Shown: positions 8,225-17,068, counted from the stretch's first letter. The stretch: DNA of 51,704 bases from Bacillota bacterium (GCA_012839845.1 DUMM01000020.1:1-51704); one strand, 5' to 3'. Numbers and translations: made by a program. Notes: a model not told the origin generated them from the sequence alone.

Positions 8225-8259
8225 ATTTGTACAAGGCTGAAGCCGATATATTTATATGA
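8225..8259 (-). promoter_or_regulatory. weak candidate sigma-E-like promoter for ylbJ
   Basis: On the minus strand an AT-rich CATATAAATATAT block is followed by TGTACAAAT, loosely like the sigma-E -35 and -10 boxes. Spacing is not ideal (12-18 bases depending on alignment). The call leans on the known sigma-E control of ylbJ in B. subtilis. Confidence 0.25.
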
Positions 8260-8332
8260 CCACTTGGGTGGAATATGTCTGGAGGATGTTTAGGCCAAAC
8301 TCAGAAGAGGCTGCTAAAGTCAGGAGGCCGCT

Positions 8333-9235
8333 GTGGGAAGGAAGGGTAGCGTGGTACTGAGAAGGAACTACATCATCATCTTTTTCACCTTATTTTTCTG
8401 TGTCATGCTGTCAGGGAATGCAGGAGCAGCAGGGCGGTCCTTCGCCGACTTGGGAGTGCTGCAGCTGAACATGCAGGGTGCTGCTGTCATGTTTTTGCAA
8501 AACTGTTTGGTGGAGCTGGGGTATTTGTCTCAGCCATCAGACGGGGTCTTCGGTCCAGCAACCCGACAAGGAGTAATGGCCTTTCAACAGGCGAACGGTC
8601 TTACAGCGGACGGCATCGTCGGTCGAGCCACATGGCAGGCGCTGGAGGAGCGTTTGATGGGCGGTTCTAGTAATTATGTGGTAAAGGCCGGTGATACCCT
8701 ATGGGCAATAGCCCGTCAGTACGGCATTGCCGTCTCGGAATTAGTCAAGGCCAACGCTCTTGCCGATCCCAACAGGATAAGGCCTGGACAGGTACTGCGG
8801 ATCCCCAAGAGAACGGGGAGCAGCAGCGAGGCGGTACCAGCAGTTTCTTTAGTGCCGTGGTGCGAAGTTGACCGGTTGTTTCCCCGGGGGGAAGTTGCCG
8901 AGATCATTGATGTTGAATCCGGTCTGCGTTTTGAAGTGCGCCGGCTGTTTGGCACCAATCACGCTGATGTCGAACCACTCACCGCTGCCGATACAGAAAT
9001 AATGAAGAAGATTTTAGGAGGGAGTTGGTCATGGGCGAGAAGACCCATTGCGGTCAACCGCAATGGGCTGTACATCGCGGCGTCGATGAACGGAATGCCT
9101 CACGGCACAAGCAGCATAGAAGACAACAACTTCCCAGGGCACTTTTGCGTTCATTTCTTTGATAGCAGGCTGCATTCTGGAGACCGATTGGACCCAGACC
9201 ACCAGCGGGCGGTGATGAAGGCATTGATGTACTAA
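8333..9235 (+). CDS. secreted peptidoglycan-binding protein with PG_binding_1 and LysM domains
   Basis: A 300-residue exported protein. A signal peptide (hydrophobic IIIFFTLFFCVMLSG, cleavage near AGAAG at about 31-34) precedes a PG_binding_1 domain (about 38-98, LGYLSQPSDGVFGPATRQGV) and a LysM domain (about 114-158, YVVKAGDTLWAIARQYGI ending IRPGQVLRIP). The remaining 130 residues form a conserved-looking C-terminal domain with NFPGHFCVHFFDSRLH; I have seen similar tails in clostridial wall proteins but cannot name the activity. The GTG at 8333 has AGGAGG 5 bases upstream. It is divergent from ylbJ, so it could be a spore or cell-wall hydrolase; this is inference. Confidence 0.85.
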   Translation: MGRKGSVVLRRNYIIIFFTLFFCVMLSGNAGAAGRSFADLGVLQLNMQGAAVMFLQNCLVELGYLSQPSDGVFGPATRQGVMAFQQANGLTADGIVGRATWQALEERLMGGSSNYVVKAGDTLWAIARQYGIAVSELVKANALADPNRIRPGQVLRIPKRTGSSSEAVPAVSLVPWCEVDRLFPRGEVAEIIDVESGLRFEVRRLFGTNHADVEPLTAADTEIMKKILGGSWSWARRPIAVNRNGLYIAASMNGMPHGTSSIEDNNFPGHFCVHFFDSRLHSGDRLDPDHQRAVMKALMY

Positions 9236-9333
9236 TATAGTGATCCCACGGTTACCGAAGCGGCTACCCTAGGCCGAAGGGCAGCTGTGGGGAGCTGTTT
9301 CCGCTTAAAGGCCGCTGGCAAAGACGTGCATCC

Positions 9334-9362
9334 TTGACAGCCGTTATAGCGGTGACTATAAT
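9334..9362 (+). promoter_or_regulatory. consensus sigma-A promoter for yceD-rpmF
   Basis: TTGACA (9334-9339), 17 bases, TATAAT (9357-9362): both boxes match consensus exactly. The transcript would start about 10 bases before the yceD start at 9380, so the leader is very short. Confidence 0.9.
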
Positions 9363-9379
9363 TTATGAGGTGAGACCCA

Positions 9380-9931
9380 ATGCGGGTGAATATTGGTGAG
9401 ATCAAGGATATCAAAGGCGGGGAAATCCAGTTCCGTTTGGCAGAAGATTGGTCTGAGCTGGACTTAGATGGTCGTTCCGTCCACTGCGTTAGTCCAGTAG
9501 TGTTCACCGGTCGGGTCATTGCAACAGGGGAAGTGTTCTTGGTAAGAGGCACAGTTGTTACAGACATCGAGACCACCTGCGCAAGATGCCTCAGTCCCGT
9601 TCGGGTCAGTGTAAAAGCCGATGTAGACGAACGGTTTCGCATGGCTCCCTATGGAGGCGGTGCCGCAGCAGCATCAGACCTGGCAGACGAGGACGATGAT
9701 TGGCAGGAGGAGGATGTGCGGGAGTTTCGAGGTCTGACTATCCGTCTAGATGATGTAGTCTTGGAGAATCTGCTGGTATCGCTGCCGATTAAAGTCCTCT
9801 GCCGGGAAGGATGCCGGGGCATCTGTCCTCAGTGCGGTAAGGATCTAAACGCCGGCGACTGCGGCTGTACCATCGATGACATAAATCCCCGGATGGCTGA
9901 ATTGGCTCAACTGCTCAACCAGCAAGACTGA
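9380..9931 (+). CDS. yceD: YceD family (DUF177) protein, ribosome-associated
   Basis: A 183-residue cytoplasmic protein of the DUF177 family, always found next to rpmF. CARC (about 72-75) and the C-terminal CREGCRGICPQCGKDL, then CGC, form likely metal-binding knuckles; an acidic loop (DLADEDDDWQEEDV) lies between. The family is linked to 23S rRNA processing in some bacteria and plants; the exact role here is not established. The ATG at 9380 has GAGGTGAG upstream. It is transcribed with rpmF, 46 bases downstream. Confidence 0.92.
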   Translation: MRVNIGEIKDIKGGEIQFRLAEDWSELDLDGRSVHCVSPVVFTGRVIATGEVFLVRGTVVTDIETTCARCLSPVRVSVKADVDERFRMAPYGGGAAAASDLADEDDDWQEEDVREFRGLTIRLDDVVLENLLVSLPIKVLCREGCRGICPQCGKDLNAGDCGCTIDDINPRMAELAQLLNQQD

Positions 9932-9977
9932 ACTGCTGGGGTATCGGCAGCGTCCACTGACAGGAGGTGAAAAGTAT

Positions 9978-10160
9978 ATGGCTAATCCGAAACATCGTCA
10001 TACCAGGGCTCGTTCAAGAAAACGCCGTGCCCACTGGAAGCTGACTCTTCCGGGTACAGTGGAATGTCCTCAGTGCCATGAACCGAAACTGCCGCACAGA
10101 GTATGCGGCAACTGCGGGTATTATAAGGGCCGTCAGGTGATTGAGGTGAGTGCGGAATAG
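9978..10160 (+). CDS. rpmF: 50S ribosomal protein L32
   Basis: A 60-residue basic protein of the large subunit. The N-terminal MANPKHRHTRARSRKRRAHW is the classical L32 start. Cys30, Cys33, Cys43 and Cys46 (CPQC and CGNC) form an intact zinc ribbon, so this is the zinc-dependent form. AGGAGGTGAAAAG lies upstream. It ends the yceD-rpmF unit and is followed by a terminator, which separates it from the fapR operon. Confidence 0.97.
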   Translation: MANPKHRHTRARSRKRRAHWKLTLPGTVECPQCHEPKLPHRVCGNCGYYKGRQVIEVSAE

Positions 10161-10185
10161 CTTTGGCTAAAGCGTGGGATAGAAG

Positions 10186-10221
10186 AGACTGAGGGGCTTT
10201 GAGGTCTGCTCAGTCTTTTTT
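10186..10221 (+). terminator. intrinsic terminator after rpmF
   Basis: AGACTGAG (10186-10193) pairs with CTCAGTCT (10209-10216), followed by a T-run that begins within the stem (TCTTTTTTATTTT). Confidence 0.88.
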
Positions 10222-10299
10222 ATTTTCACTGCTCCTGCAGTTGCTGCTGCTGGCCCTTGCCAAATCTGACGGGATCAGGTAAACTATGATTACGAGTTC

Positions 10300-10316
10300 T
10301 TAAGACCAGGTCCTAG
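10300..10316 (+). promoter_or_regulatory. FapR operator candidate upstream of fapR
   Basis: The 17-bp element TTAAGACC-A-GGTCCTAG is an imperfect palindrome (6 of 8 paired positions) that on the minus strand reads CTAGGACCTGGTCTTAA, close to the B. subtilis-type FapR site TTAGTACCTAGTCTTAA as I recall it. A -10-like TATGAT lies at 10285-10290, so bound FapR would cover the transcription start. No convincing -35 box is seen. It predicts malonyl-CoA-relieved autoregulation of the lipid operon. Confidence 0.6.
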
Positions 10317-10401
10317 TAGGAACCATTAGCAAGGCCGAGTGTTGAAACCGCAAGGTGCCTCACTCGGTCCCCGAAGGTTTTGGAAAGGGCTGCGTAGGTT
10401 T

Positions 10402-11001
10402 ATGGTCCGCAGATTGAACAAGAGAAAGCGCCAAGAAAAGCTGCTGGAGCTGGTGCGTGAGCAGCCGTTCCTTACCGATGAGGAACTGGCAGCGCAGTTT
10501 GGCGTCAGTGTACAGACCATTCGCCTGGATCGGCTGGAGCTGTCCATACCCGAAATGCGGGAAAGAACCAAGGCCTTGGCTGAGGCTGCCTACGGTCAGC
10601 TGAAAGCCATGAGCGGGAGGGAGTTGGTGGGTCAGCTCCTTGATGTCGAGCTGGGGAAAAGAGGCAGTTCTCTCCTAAAGACGACGGACGAAATGAGTTT
10701 CAGCAAGACAAAGGTTATTCGCGGGCATCATATCTTTGCACAGGCTAATTCGCTGGCAGTTGCCCTGGTTGACTCGCCGGTGGTGTTTACCGCCAAGGCC
10801 GAGATTCATTTTCGCCATCCGGTGTATGCCGGGGAATCCATATTCTGCCAGGCCGAAGTAATAGGCACCAAGCGGAATCGGACTGTAGTGGAAGTAAGAA
10901 GCAAGGTCAGCGGCAAAGAGGTGTTCAGAGGACTCTTTGAAGTAGTTGCTGTCGAGATGTGGGATACCGCCCGGAGTGAGACGGGCAATCCGGAGGGATG
11001 A
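10402..11001 (+). CDS. fapR: FapR, malonyl-CoA-responsive repressor of lipid synthesis
   Basis: A 199-residue regulator. The N-terminal DeoR-like helix-turn-helix (about 8-50, LTDEELAAQFGVSVQTIRLDRLELSIPEMRER) closely matches B. subtilis FapR, and a hot-dog-fold effector domain (about 105-190) carries GHHIFAQANSLAVALVD, the region that binds malonyl-CoA. FapR represses fatty-acid and phospholipid genes until malonyl-CoA accumulates. The ATG at 10402 fits the family start (MVRRLNKRKRQ); the frame opens at 10339 but that extension is not conserved. It heads the plsX-fab operon and is preceded by a matching operator. Confidence 0.94.
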   Translation: MVRRLNKRKRQEKLLELVREQPFLTDEELAAQFGVSVQTIRLDRLELSIPEMRERTKALAEAAYGQLKAMSGRELVGQLLDVELGKRGSSLLKTTDEMSFSKTKVIRGHHIFAQANSLAVALVDSPVVFTAKAEIHFRHPVYAGESIFCQAEVIGTKRNRTVVEVRSKVSGKEVFRGLFEVVAVEMWDTARSETGNPEG

Positions 11002-11011
11002 TGGGAGACCC

Positions 11012-12013
11012 ATGAAAATCGCACTAGACGCGATGGGCGGTGACTTTGGACCCAAGGTCACTGTACCGGCAGCAGCAGCATTCGTCAAGGCTAGTGGTGC
11101 CACTGTTCTGTTAGTCGGAGACCCGAGTCAGCTCGAGCCGTTGGTGGAGCCTTACGATACTGACAGACTAATAGTCGTGCCAGCAAGAGAGACCATCGAA
11201 ATGGGAGAACATCCCGTCAGTGCCGTTCGGCAAAAGAGTGACTCCTCTCTAGTGGTAGCAGCGCGGCTGGTCAGGGACGGCGAAGCGCAAGCCTTTGTGA
11301 GTGCCGGCAACACGGGGGCTATGATGGCCGCTGCTTTACTGACCATAGGAAGAATTCCAGGTATAGAACGGCCGGCAATTCCCTGTCCAATACCGGTGCC
11401 CAGTGGAGAGGCAATTCTGCTGGATGTAGGTGCCAACGTAGACTGCAAACCGAAACACCTGCTTCATTTTGCCGTCATGGGGCGGGCCTACCTGGAGAAA
11501 GTGCGGGGTGTTCCCAACCCTGCAGTCGGCTTGCTGAACATTGGCTCTGAAGTGTCAAAGGGTAACGAGCTGACCATCAAGGTATATCAACTCCTTGAGC
11601 AATCTGGGATGAATTTTGTCGGCAACATTGAAGGGAGGGAGCTTTTTGACGGCCGAGCCAACGTAGTTGTTTGCGATGGCTTTGTTGGCAATGTGGTGCT
11701 GAAAGTTGCTGAAGGATTGGCAATGAGGATCTTCGATACGATCAAACAAGAAGTGGCGGCCAGCAAACTGGCTCTCCTTGGGGGAATGTTGGCAAAGCCG
11801 GCCCTCCAGAGGGTCAAACAGAGATTGGACTACACAGAATACGGCGGTTCTCCCTTGCTGGGAGTTAACGGAGTTGCCATCGTCAGCCACGGCAGCTCTA
11901 ACGTGACCGCGATTCAAAATGCACTGAAGGTAGCAGAGGACGCTGTACGGGCAGGGCTTAGAGACAGTATTGCCAGTCTGGCAGCGGAATTAGGCGGTGA
12001 GAACAGTGACTAA
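11012..12013 (+). CDS. plsX: phosphate acyltransferase PlsX
   Basis: A 333-residue peripheral membrane enzyme that converts acyl-ACP and phosphate to acyl-phosphate for PlsY. The start MKIALDAMGGDFGP is the family signature, and SAGNTGAMMAAAL, LDVGANVDCKP and VVCDGFVGNVVLKVAEG mark the active-site loops. The ATG at 11012 has GGGAGA upstream. It lies 10 bases after fapR and overlaps fabH by 8 bases, implying translational coupling. The product is the same intermediate that FakA would make from exogenous fatty acids. Confidence 0.96.
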   Translation: MKIALDAMGGDFGPKVTVPAAAAFVKASGATVLLVGDPSQLEPLVEPYDTDRLIVVPARETIEMGEHPVSAVRQKSDSSLVVAARLVRDGEAQAFVSAGNTGAMMAAALLTIGRIPGIERPAIPCPIPVPSGEAILLDVGANVDCKPKHLLHFAVMGRAYLEKVRGVPNPAVGLLNIGSEVSKGNELTIKVYQLLEQSGMNFVGNIEGRELFDGRANVVVCDGFVGNVVLKVAEGLAMRIFDTIKQEVAASKLALLGGMLAKPALQRVKQRLDYTEYGGSPLLGVNGVAIVSHGSSNVTAIQNALKVAEDAVRAGLRDSIASLAAELGGENSD

Positions 12014-13004
12014 ACAATTGCGGGCAGCAGGTATCTGGGGAACTGGCAGTGCAGTGCCAGAGAGAATACTGACCAACGCAGATTTGGAGAAAATGGTTGA
12101 CACCAGCGATGAGTGGATTACTACGCGCACGGGGATCAAGGAGCGGCGAATCGCTGACGAAGGGCAAGCAACAAGCGATCTGGCGGCGGCAGCGGGACGG
12201 CGAGCCCTTGACGCGGCAGGTGTCGCCCCGGAAGAATTGGATTTGATCATCGTGGCTACCGTAACACCAGACATGATGTTTCCGGCTACAGCCTGCTTGG
12301 TGCAGATGAAACTGGGAGCCATCAATGCCGCGACCTTCGATCTATCCGCTGGTTGTTCCGGTTTCGTATATGCTCTTGATGTGGCCGCTCGATGTGTGGC
12401 CAGCGGAGGCTATGACCGGGTGTTGGTCATCGGTGCTGAGGTTCTGAGCAGAATCACCGATTGGACCGACAGGAGTACTTGTGTGCTGTTCGGCGACGGC
12501 GCTGGTGCCGCAGTAGTTGGACCGGTCAGTGAGGGACGGGGACTTTTGAGTTCTGATCTGGGGGCAGAAGGTGCCCAAGGCCATCTCCTTACTCTTCCCG
12601 CTGGAGGATCTCTACTGCCGGCATCTCTGGAGACAGTCCAGGAGCGCAAGCACTACATCTGCATGCAGGGAAACGATGTGTTCAAGTTCGCAGTACGGAT
12701 AATGGAAGAGACTACACTGAAATCCCTCCAGAAATGCGGCCTAGGTCCAAAGGACATAGATGTGTATATTCCCCACCAAGCCAACATTCGGATTATTGAT
12801 GCAGCGATTAAGCGGCTGGGTATTCCCAGAGAAAAGGTTCTGATCAATGTCCAGTGGTACGGAAATACATCGGCTGCATCTGTCCCCATAGCCCTCAATG
12901 AAGCCCAAGCGGCGGGCATGATCAAGGATGATGATGTGGTGGTCTTAGTTGGCTTTGGAGCAGGCCTTACTTGGGCGTCAGCTGTCCTGCGGTGGGGTAG
13001 ATAG
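12006..13004 (+). CDS. fabH: beta-ketoacyl-ACP synthase III FabH
   Basis: A 332-residue condensing enzyme that starts fatty-acid synthesis by joining acyl-CoA to malonyl-ACP. The catalytic triad is visible: Cys117 in SAGCSGFVYAL, His in HQANIRI (about 258) and Asn in YGNTSAAS (about 288). The GTG at 12006 sits inside the plsX stop region (GTGACTAA) with AGGCGGTGA 5 bases upstream; GTG 11997 is the alternative. Tight packing with plsX and fabD (1 base) shows an operon. Confidence 0.95.
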   Translation: MTKQLRAAGIWGTGSAVPERILTNADLEKMVDTSDEWITTRTGIKERRIADEGQATSDLAAAAGRRALDAAGVAPEELDLIIVATVTPDMMFPATACLVQMKLGAINAATFDLSAGCSGFVYALDVAARCVASGGYDRVLVIGAEVLSRITDWTDRSTCVLFGDGAGAAVVGPVSEGRGLLSSDLGAEGAQGHLLTLPAGGSLLPASLETVQERKHYICMQGNDVFKFAVRIMEETTLKSLQKCGLGPKDIDVYIPHQANIRIIDAAIKRLGIPREKVLINVQWYGNTSAASVPIALNEAQAAGMIKDDDVVVLVGFGAGLTWASAVLRWGR

Positions 13005-13005
13005 C

Positions 13006-13935
13006 ATGGGCAAAACAGCATGGGTGTTTCCAGGACAGGGCAGTCAGTATGTAGGTATGGGAAAAAGTGCAGCAGAGGCAGATCCCCAAGCCAGAGCCTT
13101 GCTGGAGAAGGCGAGCGAGCTTTTGGGCTATGATTTGGCTGCGCTATGCTGGGATGGACCAGAAGAGAAGTTAAAACAAACAGTTCATACGCAACCCGCT
13201 GTGCTTACCGTCAGCACTATGCTGAGTACTATACTAAGATCCCGTGGACTGGTCCCCGATGTAGTTGCAGGCCACAGTCTCGGAGAGTATTCGGCCTTGG
13301 TGGCAGCCGGCAGCCTTGACTTTGAAACTGCAGTGACCCTGGTTGCCAGAAGAGGACAGCTTATGGAGCAAGCGGTGCCTGACGGCAAGGGCACTATGGC
13401 AGTGCTGCTGGGTTTGGATTACCAGCAGGTTGCCGCCATATGTCGGGAGGCAGCGCAAGGAGAGGTAGTCGAACCGGCTAATCTCAACTGCCCGGGGCAG
13501 ATCGTCATTTCCGGGCACCGGGCGGCTGTGGAAAGAGCTATGGCGTTAGGTGCGGAACAGGGAGCCAAACGGGTTGTGGAATTGGATGTCAGCGGTCCCT
13601 TTCACTCGTCTTTGATGCGGCCTGCCGCGGAGGAGTTTGCTGGGGACTTGGCTGAGGCTGTTTTTCGGGACCCTGAAATACCTGTAATTGCCAACGCCTC
13701 TGCAGACTACGTCAAGCATGCAGATGATATCCGTCGGGCCTTAGTCAAGCAGCTCTACAGTCCTGTGCGGTGGGAAGAGACTGTCCAGAAGCTGGTAGCG
13801 GAAGGAGTTGACGTTTTTGTCGAGGTGGGACCGGGAAAAGTACTTTCCGGCCTCATTAAGCGGATCTCCCGCAGTGTCACAGTGATCAGTTTTCAAGACA
13901 TGGAAGGGCTGGAAAAAGTACTTGAAATGGTCTAA
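13006..13935 (+). CDS. fabD: malonyl-CoA:ACP transacylase FabD
   Basis: A 309-residue acyltransferase that loads malonate onto ACP. FPGQGSQYVGMG near the N-terminus and GHSLGE (89-94, nucleophile Ser91) are intact, and the catalytic His is in SGPFHSSLM (about 200). Translation starts at the ATG 1 base after the fabH stop, so it is probably translationally coupled. There is no fabK or fabI between fabH and fabD as found in many clostridia, so the enoyl reductase lies elsewhere. Confidence 0.95.
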   Translation: MGKTAWVFPGQGSQYVGMGKSAAEADPQARALLEKASELLGYDLAALCWDGPEEKLKQTVHTQPAVLTVSTMLSTILRSRGLVPDVVAGHSLGEYSALVAAGSLDFETAVTLVARRGQLMEQAVPDGKGTMAVLLGLDYQQVAAICREAAQGEVVEPANLNCPGQIVISGHRAAVERAMALGAEQGAKRVVELDVSGPFHSSLMRPAAEEFAGDLAEAVFRDPEIPVIANASADYVKHADDIRRALVKQLYSPVRWEETVQKLVAEGVDVFVEVGPGKVLSGLIKRISRSVTVISFQDMEGLEKVLEMV

Positions 13936-13949
13936 GGGGGTATAGTAAT

Positions 13950-14687
13950 ATGGGGCTAGCAAACAAGGTGGCCATAGTCACCGGCGGTGGTAGGGGCATT
14001 GGTCAAGCCATTGCCTTGCGCCTTGCTCAAGGAGGAGCAAAGGTCGCCATCTGTGATGTGCAGAATAGCGAGGAGACCGCCGCCCGCATAAAGGCAATGG
14101 GTGGCGCTGCTTTGGCCCTTAAGGTTGATATCACCGTAGAATCCCAGGTACAGCAGGCTGTGGAGACCGTTCTTGCTCAATGGGGCACTATTGACATTTT
14201 GGTCAATAATGCTGGTATTACCAGAGATGGTCTCCTCATGCGGATGAGCGAATCCGAATGGGATGCGGTTCTAGATGTTAATCTAAAAGGGGCTTTCTTA
14301 TTTAGTCGGGCGGTTCTGCGCCCGATGCTGAAGCAGCGCTGGGGTCGAATAATCAGTATAGCATCGGTTGTCGGCTTGATGGGCAATCCCGGACAAACCA
14401 ACTATGCCGCGTCTAAAGCCGGCCTGATTGGTTTTAGTAAGAGTCTGGCCAGGGAAGTTGCCAGCCGCGGCATTACCGTGAACTGCATTGCTCCAGGGTT
14501 TATCGCCACCGACATGACCGACGCGCTGAATGAGGCGCAGCGCAAGGCGCTCCTTGACCAAGTTCCCCTCGGTGAAATTGGTCGTCCGGAGGATGTTGCG
14601 GCTGTTGCGGCATTTCTCGCCAGTGATGATGCCCGCTACATCACCGGTCAGACCATCAACGTTGACGGTGGACTAGTCATGTACTGA
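13950..14687 (+). CDS. fabG: 3-oxoacyl-ACP reductase FabG
   Basis: A 245-residue NADPH-dependent short-chain dehydrogenase that reduces beta-ketoacyl-ACP. The cofactor motif TGGGRGIG (11-18), NNAG (86-89), catalytic Ser139 in the SIASV strand and YAASK (Tyr152, Lys156) are all present. The C-terminal GQTINVDGG is standard. The start is the ATG at 13950 with AAGGGGG upstream. It belongs to the fap-fab operon. Confidence 0.95.
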   Translation: MGLANKVAIVTGGGRGIGQAIALRLAQGGAKVAICDVQNSEETAARIKAMGGAALALKVDITVESQVQQAVETVLAQWGTIDILVNNAGITRDGLLMRMSESEWDAVLDVNLKGAFLFSRAVLRPMLKQRWGRIISIASVVGLMGNPGQTNYAASKAGLIGFSKSLAREVASRGITVNCIAPGFIATDMTDALNEAQRKALLDQVPLGEIGRPEDVAAVAAFLASDDARYITGQTINVDGGLVMY

Positions 14688-14778
14688 TCTTTCGGATCAT
14701 CGGGTGCGCCGATGGGTATATCGGTGTGAACGCCGGTGCTGTGACAGCCTTGGCAAATAAGGGAGGTGACTGGGTAGA

Positions 14779-15012
14779 ATGGACGTTTTGGAAAGGGTTA
14801 AGGAGATCGTTGTCGAGCAGTTGGGGGTAGATCCTGACGAAGTGACCAATGATGCTTCATTTGTAGACGATCTCGGTGCCGACTCACTGGACCTGGTGGA
14901 GCTGGTGATGGCATTAGAAGAGGAGTTTGACCTGGAGATTCCTGATGAAGATGCGGAGAAAATCACCACTGTTGGTGATGCCGTGAGGTATATCAAGGAT
15001 AAGATCGAGTAG
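14779..15012 (+). CDS. acpP: acyl carrier protein
   Basis: A 77-residue acidic carrier protein. The ADSLDLVEL motif holds Ser36, the attachment site for 4'-phosphopantetheine. GGGAGGTGAC is a strong ribosome binding site, as expected for an abundant protein. It sits between fabG and fabF; the 91 bases before it have small hairpins and the gap after it has a perfect hairpin, which may give acpP mRNA its own stability. Confidence 0.97.
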   Translation: MDVLERVKEIVVEQLGVDPDEVTNDASFVDDLGADSLDLVELVMALEEEFDLEIPDEDAEKITTVGDAVRYIKDKIE

Positions 15013-15023
15013 GCTGTGGATTT

Positions 15024-15045
15024 GAGTCCCGTTTATACGGGACTC
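15024..15045 (+). other. perfect hairpin between acpP and fabF
   Basis: GAGTCCCG pairs with CGGGACTC (8 bp) around TTTATA. No T-run follows, so a processing or stability element that sets the acpP to fabF ratio is more likely than a terminator. Confidence 0.6.
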
Positions 15046-15085
15046 ATCCCCTCTGGGGAGCGGCCCTGTTGAGGTGAGACGTAAT

Positions 15086-16324
15086 ATGAGGCGAGTAGTG
15101 ATTACCGGAGTAGGGGTTGTTACACCTCTAGGCATTGGCAAAGAGGCCTTTTGGGATGGCTTAGCCAATGGCCGGTCCGGTATTAGGCGTATCACCCGGT
15201 TTGACCCCAGCGATTTGAGTTCGCAGATCGCTGGCGAAGTGCCGGATTTTGAACCTTTGGACTTCATGGACAGGAAAGACGCCCGCCGCATGGACCGCTT
15301 TACCCAGTTTGCTGTGGCCGCTGCTGCCCTGGCTTTAGCCGACGCAGGCTTGGATGATAAGGTCCCTTTGGGAGAACGGGCTGGTGTGCTCATCGGCTCC
15401 GGTGTAGGCGGGATCGAGACCCTAGAGGAACAGGCTTTGACTCTCGTTACCAAGGGTGTCAGTCGAATCAGCCCTTTCTTTGTTCCCATGATGATCGCGG
15501 ATATGGCCGCCGGACAGGTCTCTATCATCTTTGGAGCTAAGGGCCACAATGCTTGTACAGTCACAGCATGCTGCTCCGGTGCCCATTCCATCGGTGATGC
15601 TTTCCGGGTGATTCAGCGGGGAGACGCCGATATAATGATCAGCGGCGGAGCAGAAGCGCCCATAGCCAAGCTGGCCATGAGCGGATTTTGTTCAGCCAAG
15701 ACTCTTTCTACCCGGAATCATGAGCCTGAACGGGCATCCCGTCCTTTCGATGCGGGCCGAGACGGGTTTGTGATGGGCGAGGGAAGCGGCATCGTGATTT
15801 TGGAAGAACTAGAACACGCTCGCGCCCGGGGAGCTAAGATCTACGCCGAATTGGTGGGATACGGAGCAACCGCTGATGCATATCACATCACAACTCCGGC
15901 TCCGGAGGGCGAAGGCGCGGCCCGGGCCATGCAGCTGGCTTTACAGGACGCCGGCTTGACAACTGATGATGTGGATTATATCAACGCACACGGCACCTCC
16001 ACCAAGTACAATGATTATTTCGAAACAGTGGCTATCAAGCGGGTGTTTGGTGAGCGGGCAGCTGCGGTACCTATCAGCTCCACCAAGTCCATGACCGGTC
16101 ACCTCCTCGGTGCCGCCGGAGGAGTAGAGCTTATCGCAAGTTTGCTTGCCATGGAGCACAACTTGATTCCGCCGACCATCAACTACGAAGAACCGGATCC
16201 CAACTGCGACTTGGATTATGTGCCCAATGTAGCCCGTCCCAAGGAACTGAATGTCGTCATGAGCAACTCCTTTGGATTTGGCGGCCATAACGCAGTCTTA
16301 GTAGTGAGAAAGTTAACTGACTAA
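15086..16324 (+). CDS. fabF: beta-ketoacyl-ACP synthase II FabF
   Basis: A 412-residue elongating condensing enzyme. Catalytic Cys162 lies in [15 protein letters not shown], and the two histidines are in [11 protein letters not shown] and [28 protein letters not shown] is the usual start. The ATG at 15086 is chosen with GAGGTGAGA upstream; the in-frame GTG at 15074 lies inside that ribosome binding site. It ends the fab set, and rnc follows by 15 bases. Confidence 0.96.
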   Translation: MRRVVITGVGVVTPLGIGKEAFWDGLANGRSGIRRITRFDPSDLSSQIAGEVPDFEPLDFMDRKDARRMDRFTQFAVAAAALALADAGLDDKVPLGERAGVLIGSGVGGIETLEEQALTLVTKGVSRISPFFVPMMIADMAAGQVSIIFGAKGHNACTVTACCSGAHSIGDAFRVIQRGDADIMISGGAEAPIAKLAMSGFCSAKTLSTRNHEPERASRPFDAGRDGFVMGEGSGIVILEELEHARARGAKIYAELVGYGATADAYHITTPAPEGEGAARAMQLALQDAGLTTDDVDYINAHGTSTKYNDYFETVAIKRVFGERAAAVPISSTKSMTGHLLGAAGGVELIASLLAMEHNLIPPTINYEEPDPNCDLDYVPNVARPKELNVVMSNSFGFGGHNAVLVVRKLTD

Positions 16325-16339
16325 TAAAAGGTGTGAGCC

Positions 16340-17068
16340 ATGGCGGAATCACTTACTGACGGAAGAATCGCAGCCCTAAAGCGCCTGGAAGCTGTCCTCG
16401 GTGTTGCCTTCCCGTCCTATGAGCTCCTGCACCAAGCCTTAATTCATAAATCCTATGCCAACGAACGAGGACTTTCCGGATACCATAACGAACGCTTGGA
16501 GTTCCTAGGGGATGCAGTACTGGGACTGGTGATCAGTGAGCATATCTACCGGTGCTTCCCCGCTGCCCCCGAGGGAGAGCTGGCGAGGCTCCGTTCAGTG
16601 GTGGTAAGTGAACCCTCGTTGGCGGAGAAGGCCAGAGAGCTCAAGCTGGGAGATTACCTTCTGGTAAGCCGGGGAGAAGCCCAGGCCGGCGGCCGGAACT
16701 TGGATTCACTTCTCAGTGATGCTTTAGAAGCAGTCATCGGTGCCATGTACCTGACACTGGATTATGAGACCTGCCGCGAATTTATCCTGCGGATGCTGGG
16801 AGATGCTGTACAGAGTATATGGCAGAGCAGAAATTTTGTCGATCCCAAGAGCGCCCTGCAGGAAAAGGTTCAGCAGTACGGCACCGATGTTCCCGTCTAC
16901 CTTGTCTGCGATGAACGAGGTCCCGACCATGACAAGACCTTCCACGTGATTGTCCAGTGGCAGGGCCGGATTCTCGGGGAAGGACAGGGGAAGACAAAAA
17001 AGGATGCGGAGCAGGCTGCTGCTCGTAGTGCCTTGAAGTTCCTCGCAGAAGACGATGCCGGCAGGTAA
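16340..17068 (+). CDS. rnc: ribonuclease III
   Basis: A 242-residue double-strand-specific endoribonuclease for rRNA and mRNA processing. The RNase III signature NERLEFLGDAVLGL (about 50-63) carries the Mg-binding acidic residues, and a C-terminal dsRNA-binding domain (about 165-238, DPKSALQEKVQQYG and GKTKKDAEQAAARSAL) is complete. The ATG at 16340 has AAAGGTGTGAG upstream. It is the last gene of the lipid operon before a terminator; fabF-rnc linkage is common in clostridia. Confidence 0.96.
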   Translation: MAESLTDGRIAALKRLEAVLGVAFPSYELLHQALIHKSYANERGLSGYHNERLEFLGDAVLGLVISEHIYRCFPAAPEGELARLRSVVVSEPSLAEKARELKLGDYLLVSRGEAQAGGRNLDSLLSDALEAVIGAMYLTLDYETCREFILRMLGDAVQSIWQSRNFVDPKSALQEKVQQYGTDVPVYLVCDERGPDHDKTFHVIVQWQGRILGEGQGKTKKDAEQAAARSALKFLAEDDAGR

